A stretch of 64,000 nt of DNA from Candidatus Fredericiella danica (GTDB lineage Bacteria; Chloroflexota; Anaerolineae; Caldilineales; Caldilineaceae): NCBI GenBank assembly GCA_016713335.1, contig JADJPH010000011.1:62001-126000 (forward strand). The letters run 5' to 3'. Position 1 is the stretch's first letter, and each line of letters begins with the position of its first letter. The translations under genes were made by a program, and so were the position numbers. Under the pieces are notes generated by a model. That model saw nothing but the letters and a program-made list of their open reading frames with translations, did not search any database and was not told the DNA's origin. Below, in pieces: positions 52,230-61,797 of the stretch.

Positions 52230-53663
52230 TTAGAAGCCTGTCTTGCCCGGATTCATGATGCCGTTTGGATCGAGGGTCTCTTTGATCCGTAGCAGGAAGG
52301 GCCAGGATTCGCCATACTGCCTACGCATGAAGCGCGCCAGTTTGAGTCCGATGCCATGGTGTTCATTGATCATGCCACCGTTGTCGATAACCGCGGTCAT
52401 GGCGGTGTTCCATACTCGGTTATGCAGAGCCAGGGCTTCCTGTGCATCGGCGGGCGGTTGTTCGATGATAAAACGTGAGTAGAGCATGGCTCCCCAGTGA
52501 AACCAATGGGAGAAGTGTCCGATGTAACGAATTTTCTGGGCACGGTACGTCTCTTCAATGGCGCGTTTCTGGGCCCAATAGAGTGCTTCGATCTTGTCGT
52601 AGGTCGTGACGGTTTCTGTCGTTCCATACATCCACGGCAGCTTGAGCGTCTGGGGTGGGTAGTAGAAATCGTAACGGTGCGCCCACCATTTCTCGCCACG
52701 CTCGCGACCCAGATCCCGGGCGCCCAACCCCACGCAGATTTCCATGGCTTTCTGTTCTTGCAACGCGGCGATATCGGGATCGCCATCAAAGCCGATCACC
52801 ATATAGGCGCCTTCGAAGTCATACCCCAGGATTTCGTGCACCACGGAAGCCGTCGAAGCCGGGTCGTAAAGACGAATCACAAAAGGCTGAAGACGCCGGG
52901 TCATCATCAGGCGCCCAGCCTCCAGTGCGTCGGTCAGGCTACTGAAGAGCACGGCGCGCAGCAGGCGCGACTCCGGCATGTAGTCGACTTGCAGTGTGGC
53001 CTCGGTGATAATGCCGAAGGTGCCTTCCGCTCCGAGGAACAACCGGAACCAATCCGGGCCGGCTGCATGTTGCGGGACCACGGGGGTGCGGACAATCTCA
53101 CCATTGGGCAGCACAACCTGCATGCTCAGCACCATGTCTTCCGCTTTTCCATACTTGGTCGAAATGGTGCCGGTGCCGCGCGGCGCAAGATACCCGCCGA
53201 CGGTCGCACAGTTCGCCGAGGCCGGATAATGCGGCAGCGTGAGCCCGCGCTCGTTGAGCGCCCATTCCAGTTGCGTGCCGATGACGCCGGCCTGGGCAGT
53301 CACGGTCAGCGACTTCTCGTCAATGTTGAGAATCCGATTCAGCCGCTTTGTATCGACAATGATCCCACCGTAGACCGGCGCGGCGCCACCCTGTGTGCCG
53401 GAGCCGCCACCCCAGGGTACGACGGGGATGTGGTATTTATTGGCAATGCGGAGGATTTCAGCGATTTCCTCGGCGGAACCCGGGTGGACAATGAAGTCCG
53501 GTTGCGGCGTGGGTTGGCCGCGATCAAGCCACATCTGCGGCATCCATGACCAGTCGGTGGAGTAGACAAGGCGTGAAACCTCGTCCGCGCGTACATAGTT
53601 GGCGCCAACGATTTCTTCGAGTTCGCTCTGCACCATCTGGTGGCCGAACGTTGATCCGTACAC
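52230..53663 (-). CDS. FAD-linked oxidase, GlcD-like
   Basis: Flavoprotein of 477 residues in the vanillyl-alcohol-oxidase fold family, dehydrogenating a 2-hydroxyacid such as glycolate or D-lactate in typical members. The FAD-binding PCMH domain shows IPVVPWGGGSGTQGGAAPVYGG in sequence and GTISTKYGKAEDMVLSMQVV; LFLGAEGTFGIITEATLQV is the family hallmark. The C-terminal cap has the GGMINEHHGIGL active-site helix and ends LDPNGIMNPGKTGF. The large middle region also resembles alkyl-dihydroxyacetonephosphate-synthase-like proteins. Start at 53663, upstream of the Fe-S gene. Confidence 0.88.
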   Translation of the reverse strand: MYGSTFGHQMVQSELEEIVGANYVRADEVSRLVYSTDWSWMPQMWLDRGQPTPQPDFIVHPGSAEEIAEILRIANKYHIPVVPWGGGSGTQGGAAPVYGGIIVDTKRLNRILNIDEKSLTVTAQAGVIGTQLEWALNERGLTLPHYPASANCATVGGYLAPRGTGTISTKYGKAEDMVLSMQVVLPNGEIVRTPVVPQHAAGPDWFRLFLGAEGTFGIITEATLQVDYMPESRLLRAVLFSSLTDALEAGRLMMTRRLQPFVIRLYDPASTASVVHEILGYDFEGAYMVIGFDGDPDIAALQEQKAMEICVGLGARDLGRERGEKWWAHRYDFYYPPQTLKLPWMYGTTETVTTYDKIEALYWAQKRAIEETYRAQKIRYIGHFSHWFHWGAMLYSRFIIEQPPADAQEALALHNRVWNTAMTAVIDNGGMINEHHGIGLKLARFMRRQYGESWPFLLRIKETLDPNGIMNPGKTGF

Positions 53664-53723
53664 GGCACTGCTCCCTGGTTCAATTCAAATCGATAGGTCC
53701 CGTCGCCCACCGCTTACGATCAA

Positions 53724-54152
53724 TCAGAACTGATCCTCTGCTTCATAAAGCATGGTCTGCTTTGGATGGATGTGCGACCAGAGGATGAAACTGAGCGTTG
53801 CCAGTAACAACACGACAAAGCCAATCGGGTAGGCCAAAAAGATCCACGGTTGAAAGATCATCACGATCCCCAGGATGATCCCGCCGATCGTGAGCACTTC
53901 GCCAACCCGATAGGCGCCGGGCGAAATCCGATCACTATAGATGCTCGAAAGCCAGATGATGAGCGTGGCGTAGAGCAGAATAATGGCGATGAACATCAGA
54001 ATGAATGGGATTGCGCTCAAGAGCACATTTTGCGCCAGTTGTTGTGGGGACGCATAGCTCTGGATTCCAAAGTTGGCTGCAATGCCCAGCAGGAGCAAAA
54101 TGATCGCCGTGACTGGCAAGGCGACAGGTACATGGGGACGACTCGTTTTCAT
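53724..54152 (-). CDS. Small membrane protein, unknown
   Basis: 142 residues with four hydrophobic helices (about 12-30, 47-67, 85-103, 108-126) and short loops. No family recognised. It sits between the oxidoreductase and GlcD genes on the same strand but with a CGTATT-type repeat region upstream, so it may have its own promoter. No motif hints at a substrate. Confidence 0.6.
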   Translation of the reverse strand: MKTSRPHVPVALPVTAIILLLLGIAANFGIQSYASPQQLAQNVLLSAIPFILMFIAIILLYATLIIWLSSIYSDRISPGAYRVGEVLTIGGIILGIVMIFQPWIFLAYPIGFVVLLLATLSFILWSHIHPKQTMLYEAEDQF

Positions 54153-54184
54153 GGGACTCTCCCGTTCGGCTCGCTACGCAGGTT

Positions 54185-54262
54185 GTATTCCGTATCCCGT
54201 AGTGCGTGTCTGTTGAAGTCACAGCCGAACCGCACTACGGAATACGGAATACGCAACACGTA
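54185..54262. repeat. CGTATT-type repeat, palindromic copy
   Basis: Left arm tgtattccgtatcccgtagt and right arm cgcactacggaatacggaat face each other; same family as 5811-5845, 22597-22633 and 40099-40152. It lies between the Gfo/Idh/MocA gene and the small membrane-protein gene. Confidence 0.6.
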
Positions 54263-54269
54263 TCGTGTC

Positions 54270-54858
54270 TCAATACTTCACATCGACGGTACGGCGTGAA
54301 GCGGACGATTCCAGAATTGCATCGCAGACCACTGATGTGCGATAGCCGTCCTCGAACGTTGCGCCGTGTGGCCCCACCGGTTTGTCGTGAACAATCGAAT
54401 CCAGAAAGTGCGAGATTTCATGGATGAAGGTATGTTCCCAGCCGATCATGTGGCCATGTGGCCACCAGTACTCCCACCAGGGATGGTAGCCTTCGCTGAT
54501 CAGCACATTCTTGAACCCCTGCGTTTCACGGGGTTCCTCACCGATCCAGAACACATCCAGTTCGTTCAAGCGCTCAAGGTTGAAGCGGACGCTACCCTTT
54601 TCGGCGTTGATCTCAAGACAATTGGAATTCTTGTGCCCACCGGCAAACCGGGTCGCTTCCAGGGTGCCAATGGCGCCGTTCTCGAATTCCACCGCAGAGA
54701 CGAATGCATCGTCGACATCAACATGACCGGTGCTGCCGCCGTCGGCGCGCGCTTCAATGAAGGTGCGCGAGAAGGCGGCGACGCCTTTGATGCCACCCAC
54801 GAGGTAATGCGCCAAATCGATAATGTGCGCCCCCAGGTCACCCAGGCCCCACTGCCTG
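54270..54858 (-). CDS. Gfo/Idh/MocA-family oxidoreductase, 3' fragment
   Basis: C-terminal beta-sheet domain in frame from GLGDLGAHIIDLAHYLVG: DDAFVSAVEFENGAIGTLEA, RFAGGHKNSNCLEINAEKGS and the C-terminal helix EDGYRTSVVCDAILESSAS. DLGAHIIDLA carries the Asp and His of the catalytic centre. One extra C in ggggcctggg restores GSGALGDLGAH with the 5' piece. Confidence 0.86.
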
Positions 54859-55459
54859 CCACCGACCGATCCAGCCGCCAGATCATAGGCATGTTGTAAT
54901 GCGGCATGATCCATTCCTGGAGGTATTGGGCGCGGAAATGGTAGATCCGGCCCAACGCACCGCTATCGATCAGGTTGCGGATCTGGCGGATCGCCGGCAC
55001 AAAGCGATAGTTGAACGCCACCATATGCTTGACACCGGCCAGGTTGACCGCATCCAGCATGATCTTTGACTCTTCGGCCGTGCGGCCAAGCGGCTTTTCA
55101 CAGAGTACATGTTTACCTGCCTGCGCCGCCCGAATGCTTGGTTCCGCGTGCAGGTTGTTCGGGGCGCCATTGTCAAACATCTGGATGGCGGGGTCGTCAA
55201 CCAGTTGCCGCCAATCGGTGTAGTACCGCTCATAGCCAAAGCGTTTGGCGGCTTCGGCGACGGCAATCTCGTTGCGACCGGCGATCGCGACCATGCGTGG
55301 GATTGCCGGTGGCGGGTAAATCATGTACGGAATCGTGCGAAACGCGTTGCTGTGCGCTTTACCCATAAACGCATAGCCAAGCATCCCAACGCCCACGACG
55401 GGCGTCTCGCCGGCGGATGACGCGGCCGCCATGGCGGTAAACCCAGTAGATTCGCTCAT
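54858..55459 (-). CDS. Gfo/Idh/MocA-family oxidoreductase, 5' fragment
   Basis: NAD(P)-binding Rossmann half: VVGVGMLGYAFMGKAHSNAF, then FGYERYYTDWRQLVDDPAIQ and the EKP motif VLCEKPLGRTAEE, ending MIWRLDRSVAGSGA. The family dehydrogenates hydroxyls of sugars, inositols or glycosides. GGGGAGG precedes the ATG at 55459. Together with the three TIM-barrel isomerases in the cluster it fits a 3-keto-glycoside or sugar-alcohol route. Confidence 0.87.
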
Positions 55460-55474
55460 ATGATCCTCCCCTGG

Positions 55475-56479
55475 CTATTTCTTAGCGGCGAAGGCGGCAT
55501 CGAAGGCGGCGGCCGTCGCGGTGAAGTCCTGGCTGCGCACCATGCGTAACGCTTCCGGTGCACCCCATTCTCGATCCATGCCCGAGTCTTCCCATTCGAT
55601 GGAGAGCGGGCCCTGGTAGCCGACGCGGTTCAAGGCCCGCACGATCGGATCCCACTTCACGTCGCCACGACCTGGTGACACAAAATCCCAACCGCGGCGA
55701 TGGTCACCAAAATCCAGGTGCGACGAGAGAATGCTGTTGCGACCGGTCAGGTGTACCCGCGAGTCCTTCACGTGTACATGCCAGATGCGCGCGGCAAAGT
55801 CGTTGATAAACTCGACTGGATCGATGAATTGGTGAATGAAGTGGCTGGGGTCGAAGTTGAAGCCAAAGGCGGGATGGCCGGCCAATGCATCGATTGCGCG
55901 CTGCGACGTCAAGAGGTCATAGGCGATTTCGGTTGGGTGAACTTCCAGGCCGAATTTGACCTCTTGTGCCTGGAATACGTCCAGAATCGGCTTCCAGCGC
56001 CGGGCAAAATCGGCATAACCGGCGTCGATATCCTCTTGGCTCGTTGGTGGGAAGAAGTAAAGGTTCTTCCACACGGCGCTGCCGGTGAAGCCATTGACGA
56101 TGCTGACGCCAAACTGCTTTGCAGCGATGGCGGTGTTGGCTACCTCGGTGGCGCAGCGTTGGCGCACGCCTTCAGGCTCGCCATCACCCCAAAGCCGATC
56201 CGGCAGCACGCGGCGGTGGCGCTGGTCGATCGGATCGTCGGCGACGCATTGGCCAACCAGGTGGGTGCTGATGGCCCAACAGCCAAGGTTGTACTTCTTC
56301 AGGATGTCCCAGCGCGATTTGAGGTAGGCATCGTTGTCGAGCGCCTTGTCGACTTCGAAATGATCGCCCCAGCAGGCGAGTTCGAGACCATCGAATCCCC
56401 AGGCGCTGGCTTTTTGTGCTACGACTTCCAAGGGCAGATCCGCCCATTGTCCGGTGAATAATGTGACTGGTCGTGCCAT
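55475..56479 (-). CDS. Sugar phosphate isomerase/epimerase-like TIM barrel (2)
   Basis: A 334-residue xylose-isomerase-like TIM barrel of the longer type. VTLFTGQWADLPLEVVAQKA opens strand 1; metal-site segments are KFGLEVHPTEIAYDLLT, GFNFDPSHFIHQFIDPVEFI, IWHVHVKDSRVHLTG and GPLSIEWEDSGMDREWG. This subgroup often sits beside Gfo/Idh/MocA dehydrogenases, as here (16-base gap). AAGGAG precedes the ATG at 56479. Exact reaction unknown. Confidence 0.86.
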   Translation of the reverse strand: MARPVTLFTGQWADLPLEVVAQKASAWGFDGLELACWGDHFEVDKALDNDAYLKSRWDILKKYNLGCWAISTHLVGQCVADDPIDQRHRRVLPDRLWGDGEPEGVRQRCATEVANTAIAAKQFGVSIVNGFTGSAVWKNLYFFPPTSQEDIDAGYADFARRWKPILDVFQAQEVKFGLEVHPTEIAYDLLTSQRAIDALAGHPAFGFNFDPSHFIHQFIDPVEFINDFAARIWHVHVKDSRVHLTGRNSILSSHLDFGDHRRGWDFVSPGRGDVKWDPIVRALNRVGYQGPLSIEWEDSGMDREWGAPEALRMVRSQDFTATAAAFDAAFAAKK

Positions 56480-56504
56480 GATACGAATCTCCTTTGTTTC
56501 GGAC

Positions 56505-57365
56505 TCAAAACGGTGGTTCAACTAGCATGCTCTTCAAAAATTGCACGCCGCTGCGCGCCAAATCGTCCTGCGTTGGCGCCAGCGAACGCCAGATGGCCGC
56601 TGCGCGTGCGATGCTCTTGACCTTGGAGGTAAACGACTCGATGACGACAGGACCGTCATATTGAATATCCTCCAGGGCCTGGGCGACCTCCGCCCAATGC
56701 ACGTTGCCGGTGCCCGGTGCACCCCGGTCGCTTTCACATGCGTGAAAGTGCTTCAGCCTGGGGCCGGCCGCCCGGATGGCGTTGCCCAATGACTTTTCCT
56801 CGATGTTCATGTGGAAGGTGTCGAGCATAATCTGGCAGGAAGGATGATCAACGCGATCCACCACGTCAATCACCTGGCTTGCCAGATTGATGAAGCTAGT
56901 TTCGAAGCGATTCAGCGGTTCGATGCCAAACACAATACCCTTGTCGCCGGCATAGGCGGCAAGCTCTTTCAAGTTTTCCACAAGCAGGTCAGTGTCGCGG
57001 GCACGTTCTTCGGCCGTGGCCTGCCAGGTGCGGCCTACGGATGAATAGATGGGGCCGACCAGATTGGTTGCTCCCAACTGTGCGCACGCATCGACGGCGC
57101 CACGAATGTACGCCATCCCACTGGCGCGAATCGCTGCATCTGGGTGCACAAGATCACGATCCGGCCCCATGGCCGCACAGCAACTCACGCCAAGGCCATG
57201 GTCCCGAACAATGGCTGCGCCTTCGCGGTAATCCAAATCATCCAGGCCTTCCAAGGGCACCTCGATCCAGTCAAATCCCATGGAAACGACGAGTGGCGCG
57301 AGCCGCTTGAGTTCTTCTGCTGTACAGGGCGATGTCCACACCCACGTATTGACACCAAAGCGCAT
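56505..57365 (-). CDS. Sugar phosphate isomerase/epimerase-like TIM barrel (3), ketose 3-epimerase-like
   Basis: A 286-residue barrel resembling D-psicose/D-tagatose 3-epimerases: IVFGIEPLNRFETSFINLAS, CQIMLDTFHMNIEEKSLGNA, LKHFHACESDRGAPGTGNVH and GPVVIESFTSKVK contain the Glu, Asp, His and Glu metal ligands. GIEPLNRFET is a hallmark of this clade. AAGGAG stands before the ATG. It lies 25 bases upstream of TIM barrel (2) and 36 bases after the ATPase gene. Confidence 0.87.
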   Translation of the reverse strand: MRFGVNTWVWTSPCTAEELKRLAPLVVSMGFDWIEVPLEGLDDLDYREGAAIVRDHGLGVSCCAAMGPDRDLVHPDAAIRASGMAYIRGAVDACAQLGATNLVGPIYSSVGRTWQATAEERARDTDLLVENLKELAAYAGDKGIVFGIEPLNRFETSFINLASQVIDVVDRVDHPSCQIMLDTFHMNIEEKSLGNAIRAAGPRLKHFHACESDRGAPGTGNVHWAEVAQALEDIQYDGPVVIESFTSKVKSIARAAAIWRSLAPTQDDLARSGVQFLKSMLVEPPF

Positions 57366-57401
57366 AAGTTTGCTCCTTGTGAGAGAGTTTTGGGTGGCCG
57401 G

Positions 57402-58460
57402 CTAGACGATGCGCCTTCCATCCGTCTCGAAGAGATGGAGTCGTTCCTGAAAGAGTGAAAACGTTACGCCGTCGCCGACCTTGATATTGGTAATGCCGGA
57501 CATGAGACTCAACAGCGTCTGTCTGCCTGATTGAATATGAACAATGGTCTCCACGCCCAACGGTTCCGTGAGGGAAATTTGGCCAGCGTGGGGCCCCCCG
57601 GCGGCAATGCGCACATCTTCCGGTCGAATGCCCAGGAGCAACTGCTCAGGCAACGGCACGGTCGTCGGCACCGGGATATGTAGTTCGGAGTTCTCGATAA
57701 AGAGTGAGCCATCTTGGCGTCGCACGGGCAACAGATTGATCCGTGGTGTGCCGACCAGCGTGGCGACGAAGGTTGATGCCGGTTTGTCATAGATTTCGGC
57801 GGGAGTGCCGATTTGGATGATGCGCCCGCGATCCAGGACGGCAATGCGGTCGGCCATGGTCAACGCCTCAATCTGGTCGTGCGTCACCAGCAGCGTCGTA
57901 TCGCCTTGCGTCTTTTGCAGATGTTGCAACTCGACGCGCAACGCCTCGCGCAGTTTTGCATCCAGGTTGGAGAGCGGCTCATCCATTAAGAATATTCGCG
58001 GCTGCCGGACGATAGCTCGACCAATCGCGACACGCTGCATTTCACCGCCAGACAGGCGCGCGGTCTTGCGATCCAGCAGATGCGTGATCCGGAGCTTTTC
58101 CGCCACATCGGCGATTCGTTTTTCAATTTCGGCCTGGGGAACATTGCGCATCGGCGAACGCAGCGGAAAGGCCAGGTTGTCCCACACCGTCATGGTTGGA
58201 TAGAGCGAGTATTGTTGAAAGACCATTGCGACGTCACGCTCCGCCGGCTGGAGATGGTCGGCAGACTCACCGTCAAAATAGACACTGCCGGCGTCCTGCT
58301 TCTCTAGTGCCGCGATGACGCGCAAGGTGGTCGTTTTGCCGGCGCCGGTCGGGCCCAACAAAACGAAGAATTCGCCGTCCTTAATCGAGAAGGAGACATC
58401 AGAAAGCGCATCAACCATGCTGAAACGCTTGCTGACATTGCGAAGCTCGACACTGCTCAT
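57402..58460 (-). CDS. Carbohydrate ABC transporter ATPase 1 (MalK/UgpC type)
   Basis: 352 residues: Walker A GPTGAGKTTTLR, signature LSGGEMQRVAIGRAI, Walker B IFLMDEPLSNLDAKLREALR, H-loop LLVTHDQIEA, followed by a C-terminal TOBE-type regulatory domain (about 235-350, with LLGIRPEDVRIA). Signal to the permease pair downstream in map order. The start overlaps the stop of ATPase 2 by four bases, so both are made together. Confidence 0.92.
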   Translation of the reverse strand: MSSVELRNVSKRFSMVDALSDVSFSIKDGEFFVLLGPTGAGKTTTLRVIAALEKQDAGSVYFDGESADHLQPAERDVAMVFQQYSLYPTMTVWDNLAFPLRSPMRNVPQAEIEKRIADVAEKLRITHLLDRKTARLSGGEMQRVAIGRAIVRQPRIFLMDEPLSNLDAKLREALRVELQHLQKTQGDTTLLVTHDQIEALTMADRIAVLDRGRIIQIGTPAEIYDKPASTFVATLVGTPRINLLPVRRQDGSLFIENSELHIPVPTTVPLPEQLLLGIRPEDVRIAAGGPHAGQISLTEPLGVETIVHIQSGRQTLLSLMSGITNIKVGDGVTFSLFQERLHLFETDGRRIV

Positions 58461-59605
58461 GCTGCCTTCTCCTGTGCGTTGGCCGCTTGGACACTGATCG
58501 GCGCGGTGCCGGCGGATTGGGTAGGGCCGATCGCTTTCTCGGTCGTTGCGTCGAAGAAGCGCACTTGTTGCGGGTCCAGGTCGAAACGAACGCGAGCGCC
58601 AATGGGGTGACTGACCATGCGATCACAGCGAATGTGGACCACCGTGTCCGAATCAAAGGACACATGCAGGAGTTTGTAGGCGCCCAACATGTCCGTCGCG
58701 TACACTTCACCGGTGAGCGCGCCTTGTTCGTTCAACATCGCCGCTTCGGGGCGAAAGCCCACAATCACATTTTTGCCTTCGGGTGTAGCCGCTTGCAGCA
58801 CCTCCCGTTGGGGCGCCGGAATTGTATAGATGTTGCCTGTTCCTGGCAGTTCGACCTTTTCACCGCGACGGGGTCCGGCGAGCAAATTCATGCCCGGGCT
58901 GCCAATGAAGCGCGCTACGAACAAGTTTGCCGGAGCGTGGTAGACGTCGGCCGGCGTACCGACTTGTTGAACCTCGGCTGCCGACATCACGACGATGCGA
59001 TCGGCCATCGCCATTGCTTCAACCTGGTCATGGGTCACATAGACAGTGGTGGCGTTGGTGCTCAGGTGGAGCCGTTTGATCTCGGCGCGCATTGACTCGC
59101 GGTATTCGGCATCGAGTGCCCCCAAAGGTTCATCCATCAGAAAGGCGGCGGGCTTACGGACGAGCGCCCGCGCCAGTGCGACGCGCTGTTTGTCGCCACC
59201 GCTTAACTTGCCCGGACGCATATTCAGCAAGTTTTCGATACGGAGGATGGACACCACCTCGTCGACTCGCTTATAGACATCGGACTTTGCCATGCCTTCG
59301 GCTTTCAAGGGGAACGCGATGTTCTCGCGCACGGAGATATGCGGATAGAGCGCGTAGAATTGAAAGACAAAGGCCATATTGCGATAGCCTGGTTTCTGCC
59401 AGGTGATGTTGGCGCCGTCGAGATGGATTGTGCCGCCACTCACGGTTTCCAGACCCGAAATCATGCGTAAGGTCGTCGTCTTGCCACAGCCGGACGGACC
59501 CAAGAGTGCGACGAATTCACCATGTTGAATGGTCAGACTAAAGGGCTTGACGGCGTAGGTCTCGCCAAACCGCTTTTCAATATTGCGTAGTTCAATCGTT
59601 GCCAT
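58457..59605 (-). CDS. Carbohydrate ABC transporter ATPase 2 (MalK/UgpC type)
   Basis: 382 residues: Walker A GPSGCGKTTTLR, signature LSGGDKQRVALARALV, Walker B AFLMDEPLGALDAEYRESMR, H-loop VYVTHDQVEAMAM, C-terminal TOBE domain with VIVGFRPEAAML. It is clearly different from ATPase 1 outside the motifs. Two tandem ATPases for one permease pair suggest a heterodimeric motor, as in the rhizobial GlpST glycerol importer, whose two ATPase genes are likewise adjacent. The ATG at 59605 was chosen over the GTG at 59611. Confidence 0.91.
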   Translation of the reverse strand: MATIELRNIEKRFGETYAVKPFSLTIQHGEFVALLGPSGCGKTTTLRMISGLETVSGGTIHLDGANITWQKPGYRNMAFVFQFYALYPHISVRENIAFPLKAEGMAKSDVYKRVDEVVSILRIENLLNMRPGKLSGGDKQRVALARALVRKPAAFLMDEPLGALDAEYRESMRAEIKRLHLSTNATTVYVTHDQVEAMAMADRIVVMSAAEVQQVGTPADVYHAPANLFVARFIGSPGMNLLAGPRRGEKVELPGTGNIYTIPAPQREVLQAATPEGKNVIVGFRPEAAMLNEQGALTGEVYATDMLGAYKLLHVSFDSDTVVHIRCDRMVSHPIGARVRFDLDPQQVRFFDATTEKAIGPTQSAGTAPISVQAANAQEKAA

Positions 59606-59684
59606 AGCCACTCATCTTTCGACTGATGTCACCCTGTGCAGACAGGCGTACGGCTGAAGATCAATAGGCGGGCTTCCGGCGAGA

Positions 59685-60683
59685 TTATTGGCGGATTGCG
59701 CCGAACGTTACGCCACGCAGCAGGTACTTCCGCAGAATAAAGGTCACAATCACGACGGGAATCAAGAAGCCGAGGCTGCCGGCGGCAATGGCCGACCATT
59801 CGATACCGCCGCGGCCCAACATCGTTGCAATACTGGGCGGAGCCGTACGAGCCTCTTCGCTGGTCAACATCAGCGCAAACGCATATTCGTTCCAGGCAAA
59901 GATCACCGAAAAGACGGTCGTCGCCGCGATGCCGGTTGCGGCCTGTGGGATCACGATCTTGCGGAACGCCTGCATGCGCGAATAGCCGTCCACAAGCGCC
60001 GCCTCTTCATACTCCTTCGGGATTTCGTCGATAAAGCCCTTGAGGAGCCATACGGCCAGGGACAAGTTAAAGGCAGTGTAGAGCAGGATCATGCCCAGGT
60101 GCGTATCATGCAGGCCAAATTGGCGGTACATCAGAAACAGGGGGATCGTGACGACCACCGCAGGCAACATGCGCGTACTGAGAATGAAAAAGAGCAGATC
60201 ATCCTTGCCGGCAATGGGAAACCGACTAAATGCATACGCGGCAAGCAACCCCAAAAAGACCGAAATGAGCGTTGAGATACCCGCGATGATGACGGAGTTC
60301 CAGAGCCGCCGCACATAGTCGCTCGGGCCGGTAATCGTCTGGCCACTGGCCATCGCCACCCGTTCCATCCAGTCCAGTTGTTCGAGACTTTGCTTCTTCT
60401 CCGCCAGTGCAGCAGGTGGCAGGACCACGCGTTCGGTCAGCAAGAAGACGAAGCCTTCGAGCGTTGGCTGGAATAGAACTTTTGGCGGTACAGCCACCAC
60501 GTCGGCGCGGGTCTTGAAAGCGGTCACAACCATGATGAAGATCGGGATCAAGCCAATGATTGCAAACAGGATCACCGCCGCCGCGCGGATGTTGTGGCGC
60601 GCACGTGCGCCAGGTGTGACCTTGTCAACGCGCACCGATTCGGTGACGGGTTTTGCCGGTCCGGTTTCGTAAAAATTCGCCAT
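59685..60683 (-). CDS. Carbohydrate ABC transporter permease (MalG type)
   Basis: 332 residues with six membrane helices; the EAA loop reads EYEEAALVDGYSRMQAFRKI and contacts an ATPase subunit. Between helix 1 and 2 there is an unusually long extracytoplasmic stretch of about 60 residues (AALAEKKQSLEQLDWMERVA). Its ATG follows the stop of the MalF-type permease by a few bases, with gaggg in between. Confidence 0.9.
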   Translation of the reverse strand: MANFYETGPAKPVTESVRVDKVTPGARARHNIRAAAVILFAIIGLIPIFIMVVTAFKTRADVVAVPPKVLFQPTLEGFVFLLTERVVLPPAALAEKKQSLEQLDWMERVAMASGQTITGPSDYVRRLWNSVIIAGISTLISVFLGLLAAYAFSRFPIAGKDDLLFFILSTRMLPAVVVTIPLFLMYRQFGLHDTHLGMILLYTAFNLSLAVWLLKGFIDEIPKEYEEAALVDGYSRMQAFRKIVIPQAATGIAATTVFSVIFAWNEYAFALMLTSEEARTAPPSIATMLGRGGIEWSAIAAGSLGFLIPVVIVTFILRKYLLRGVTFGAIRQ

Positions 60684-60687
60684 ATGC

Positions 60688-61647
60688 TCAACCCTCACGC
60701 AAACGATTCAGGTAGCGGACGTACAGATTGCTGATCGCAATGATGATGATGAGTACGATGTAGGCCAAAGCGCTTGCTTCACCGGTCTGCCATTGGCCCA
60801 GGAACGCCTTGCGGTAAAGATTGACGGCAATTACTTCGGTCTGATCCCCTGGACCTCCTCCCGTCATCCCCATCACCAAATCAAATGATTTCAGCGCTTC
60901 GATCGTCCGGAACAGAATGGCGATCATGAGCAGTGGGGCGACTTGCGGCACCGTAATCCGCCAAAACTGAAACCAGGAGCTGGCGCGGTCGATGGCGGCA
61001 GCTTCATACAGATAGTCCGGAATCGCCTTGAGTCCGGACAGCACCAAAAGCATGACGAACGGCGTCCACATCCATACGTCGACAAAGACGACCGCAAAGA
61101 GCGCAAGCCCGGGGACAGATTTGCGCGCCCACGAGCTGGCCAGCCAGTCCGGCGCTACGGACGGGTTTGTGAAGCCCATGAGCCAGTTCAGATAACCCCA
61201 AGATGGGTTGTACATGTATTTCCAGAAGAGACCGACCACGACAGGCGACAGCATCATGGGAATCAAAATCAAGGTCGTGACAATGCCACTGCCGGCGAAT
61301 TTTTCTTTGACGAGCATCGCCAGGGCGAACCCAAGTACAACTTGCAGTGATACTGTCAGCAGGGTGTACTTTCCAGTTGTGTTGAAGTATTGCCACATCT
61401 GGGGATCGGTGAGGATGTTGACGTAGTTTTCTATGCCCACCCATACCGGCGCCTTTCGGGCGATCGCCGAGTAATTGGTGAAACTCAGATAAAGACTGTA
61501 GAAAAGTGGAAAGACGTTCATTGCGATCAGCAGGAGCAGCGTCGGCGCAATGAAGAGGTTGCGGATGGTCATGTCGCTCATTTGTTTGCGCTGCGGTTTT
61601 TCAGCGCGCACTGGGGACGACACGTTTGCCTGTGCAGAGGAGGTCAT
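60688..61647 (-). CDS. Carbohydrate ABC transporter permease (MalF type)
   Basis: 319 residues, six membrane helices after a short cytoplasmic N terminus. The EAA motif is YLYEAAAIDRASSWFQFWRI; NLFIAPTLLLLIAMNVFPLF is helix 1. Lies about 150 bases after the binding-protein gene, with a stem-loop in between, and runs into the MalG-type permease. Confidence 0.91.
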   Translation of the reverse strand: MTSSAQANVSSPVRAEKPQRKQMSDMTIRNLFIAPTLLLLIAMNVFPLFYSLYLSFTNYSAIARKAPVWVGIENYVNILTDPQMWQYFNTTGKYTLLTVSLQVVLGFALAMLVKEKFAGSGIVTTLILIPMMLSPVVVGLFWKYMYNPSWGYLNWLMGFTNPSVAPDWLASSWARKSVPGLALFAVVFVDVWMWTPFVMLLVLSGLKAIPDYLYEAAAIDRASSWFQFWRITVPQVAPLLMIAILFRTIEALKSFDLVMGMTGGGPGDQTEVIAVNLYRKAFLGQWQTGEASALAYIVLIIIIAISNLYVRYLNRLREG

Positions 61648-61797
61648 AAGCGCCTCTTCAGTTCCTCAGAAGTCAGGGGCCGCGTGCAAGCCAGCCTCTG
61701 ACCAGGGTCCCAATAGATCGGATGTGGCGGGTCGAAATTAGCGCCCGCGTAGCATGTGCCTTACCGAGAGTTCTTCGTACCGGCACTGCGAGTCTGA

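Noticed and set aside
52497..53549. 350-codon plus-strand frame
   Set aside because: Antisense to the GlcD-like gene; no recognisable domain and shadow-like composition.
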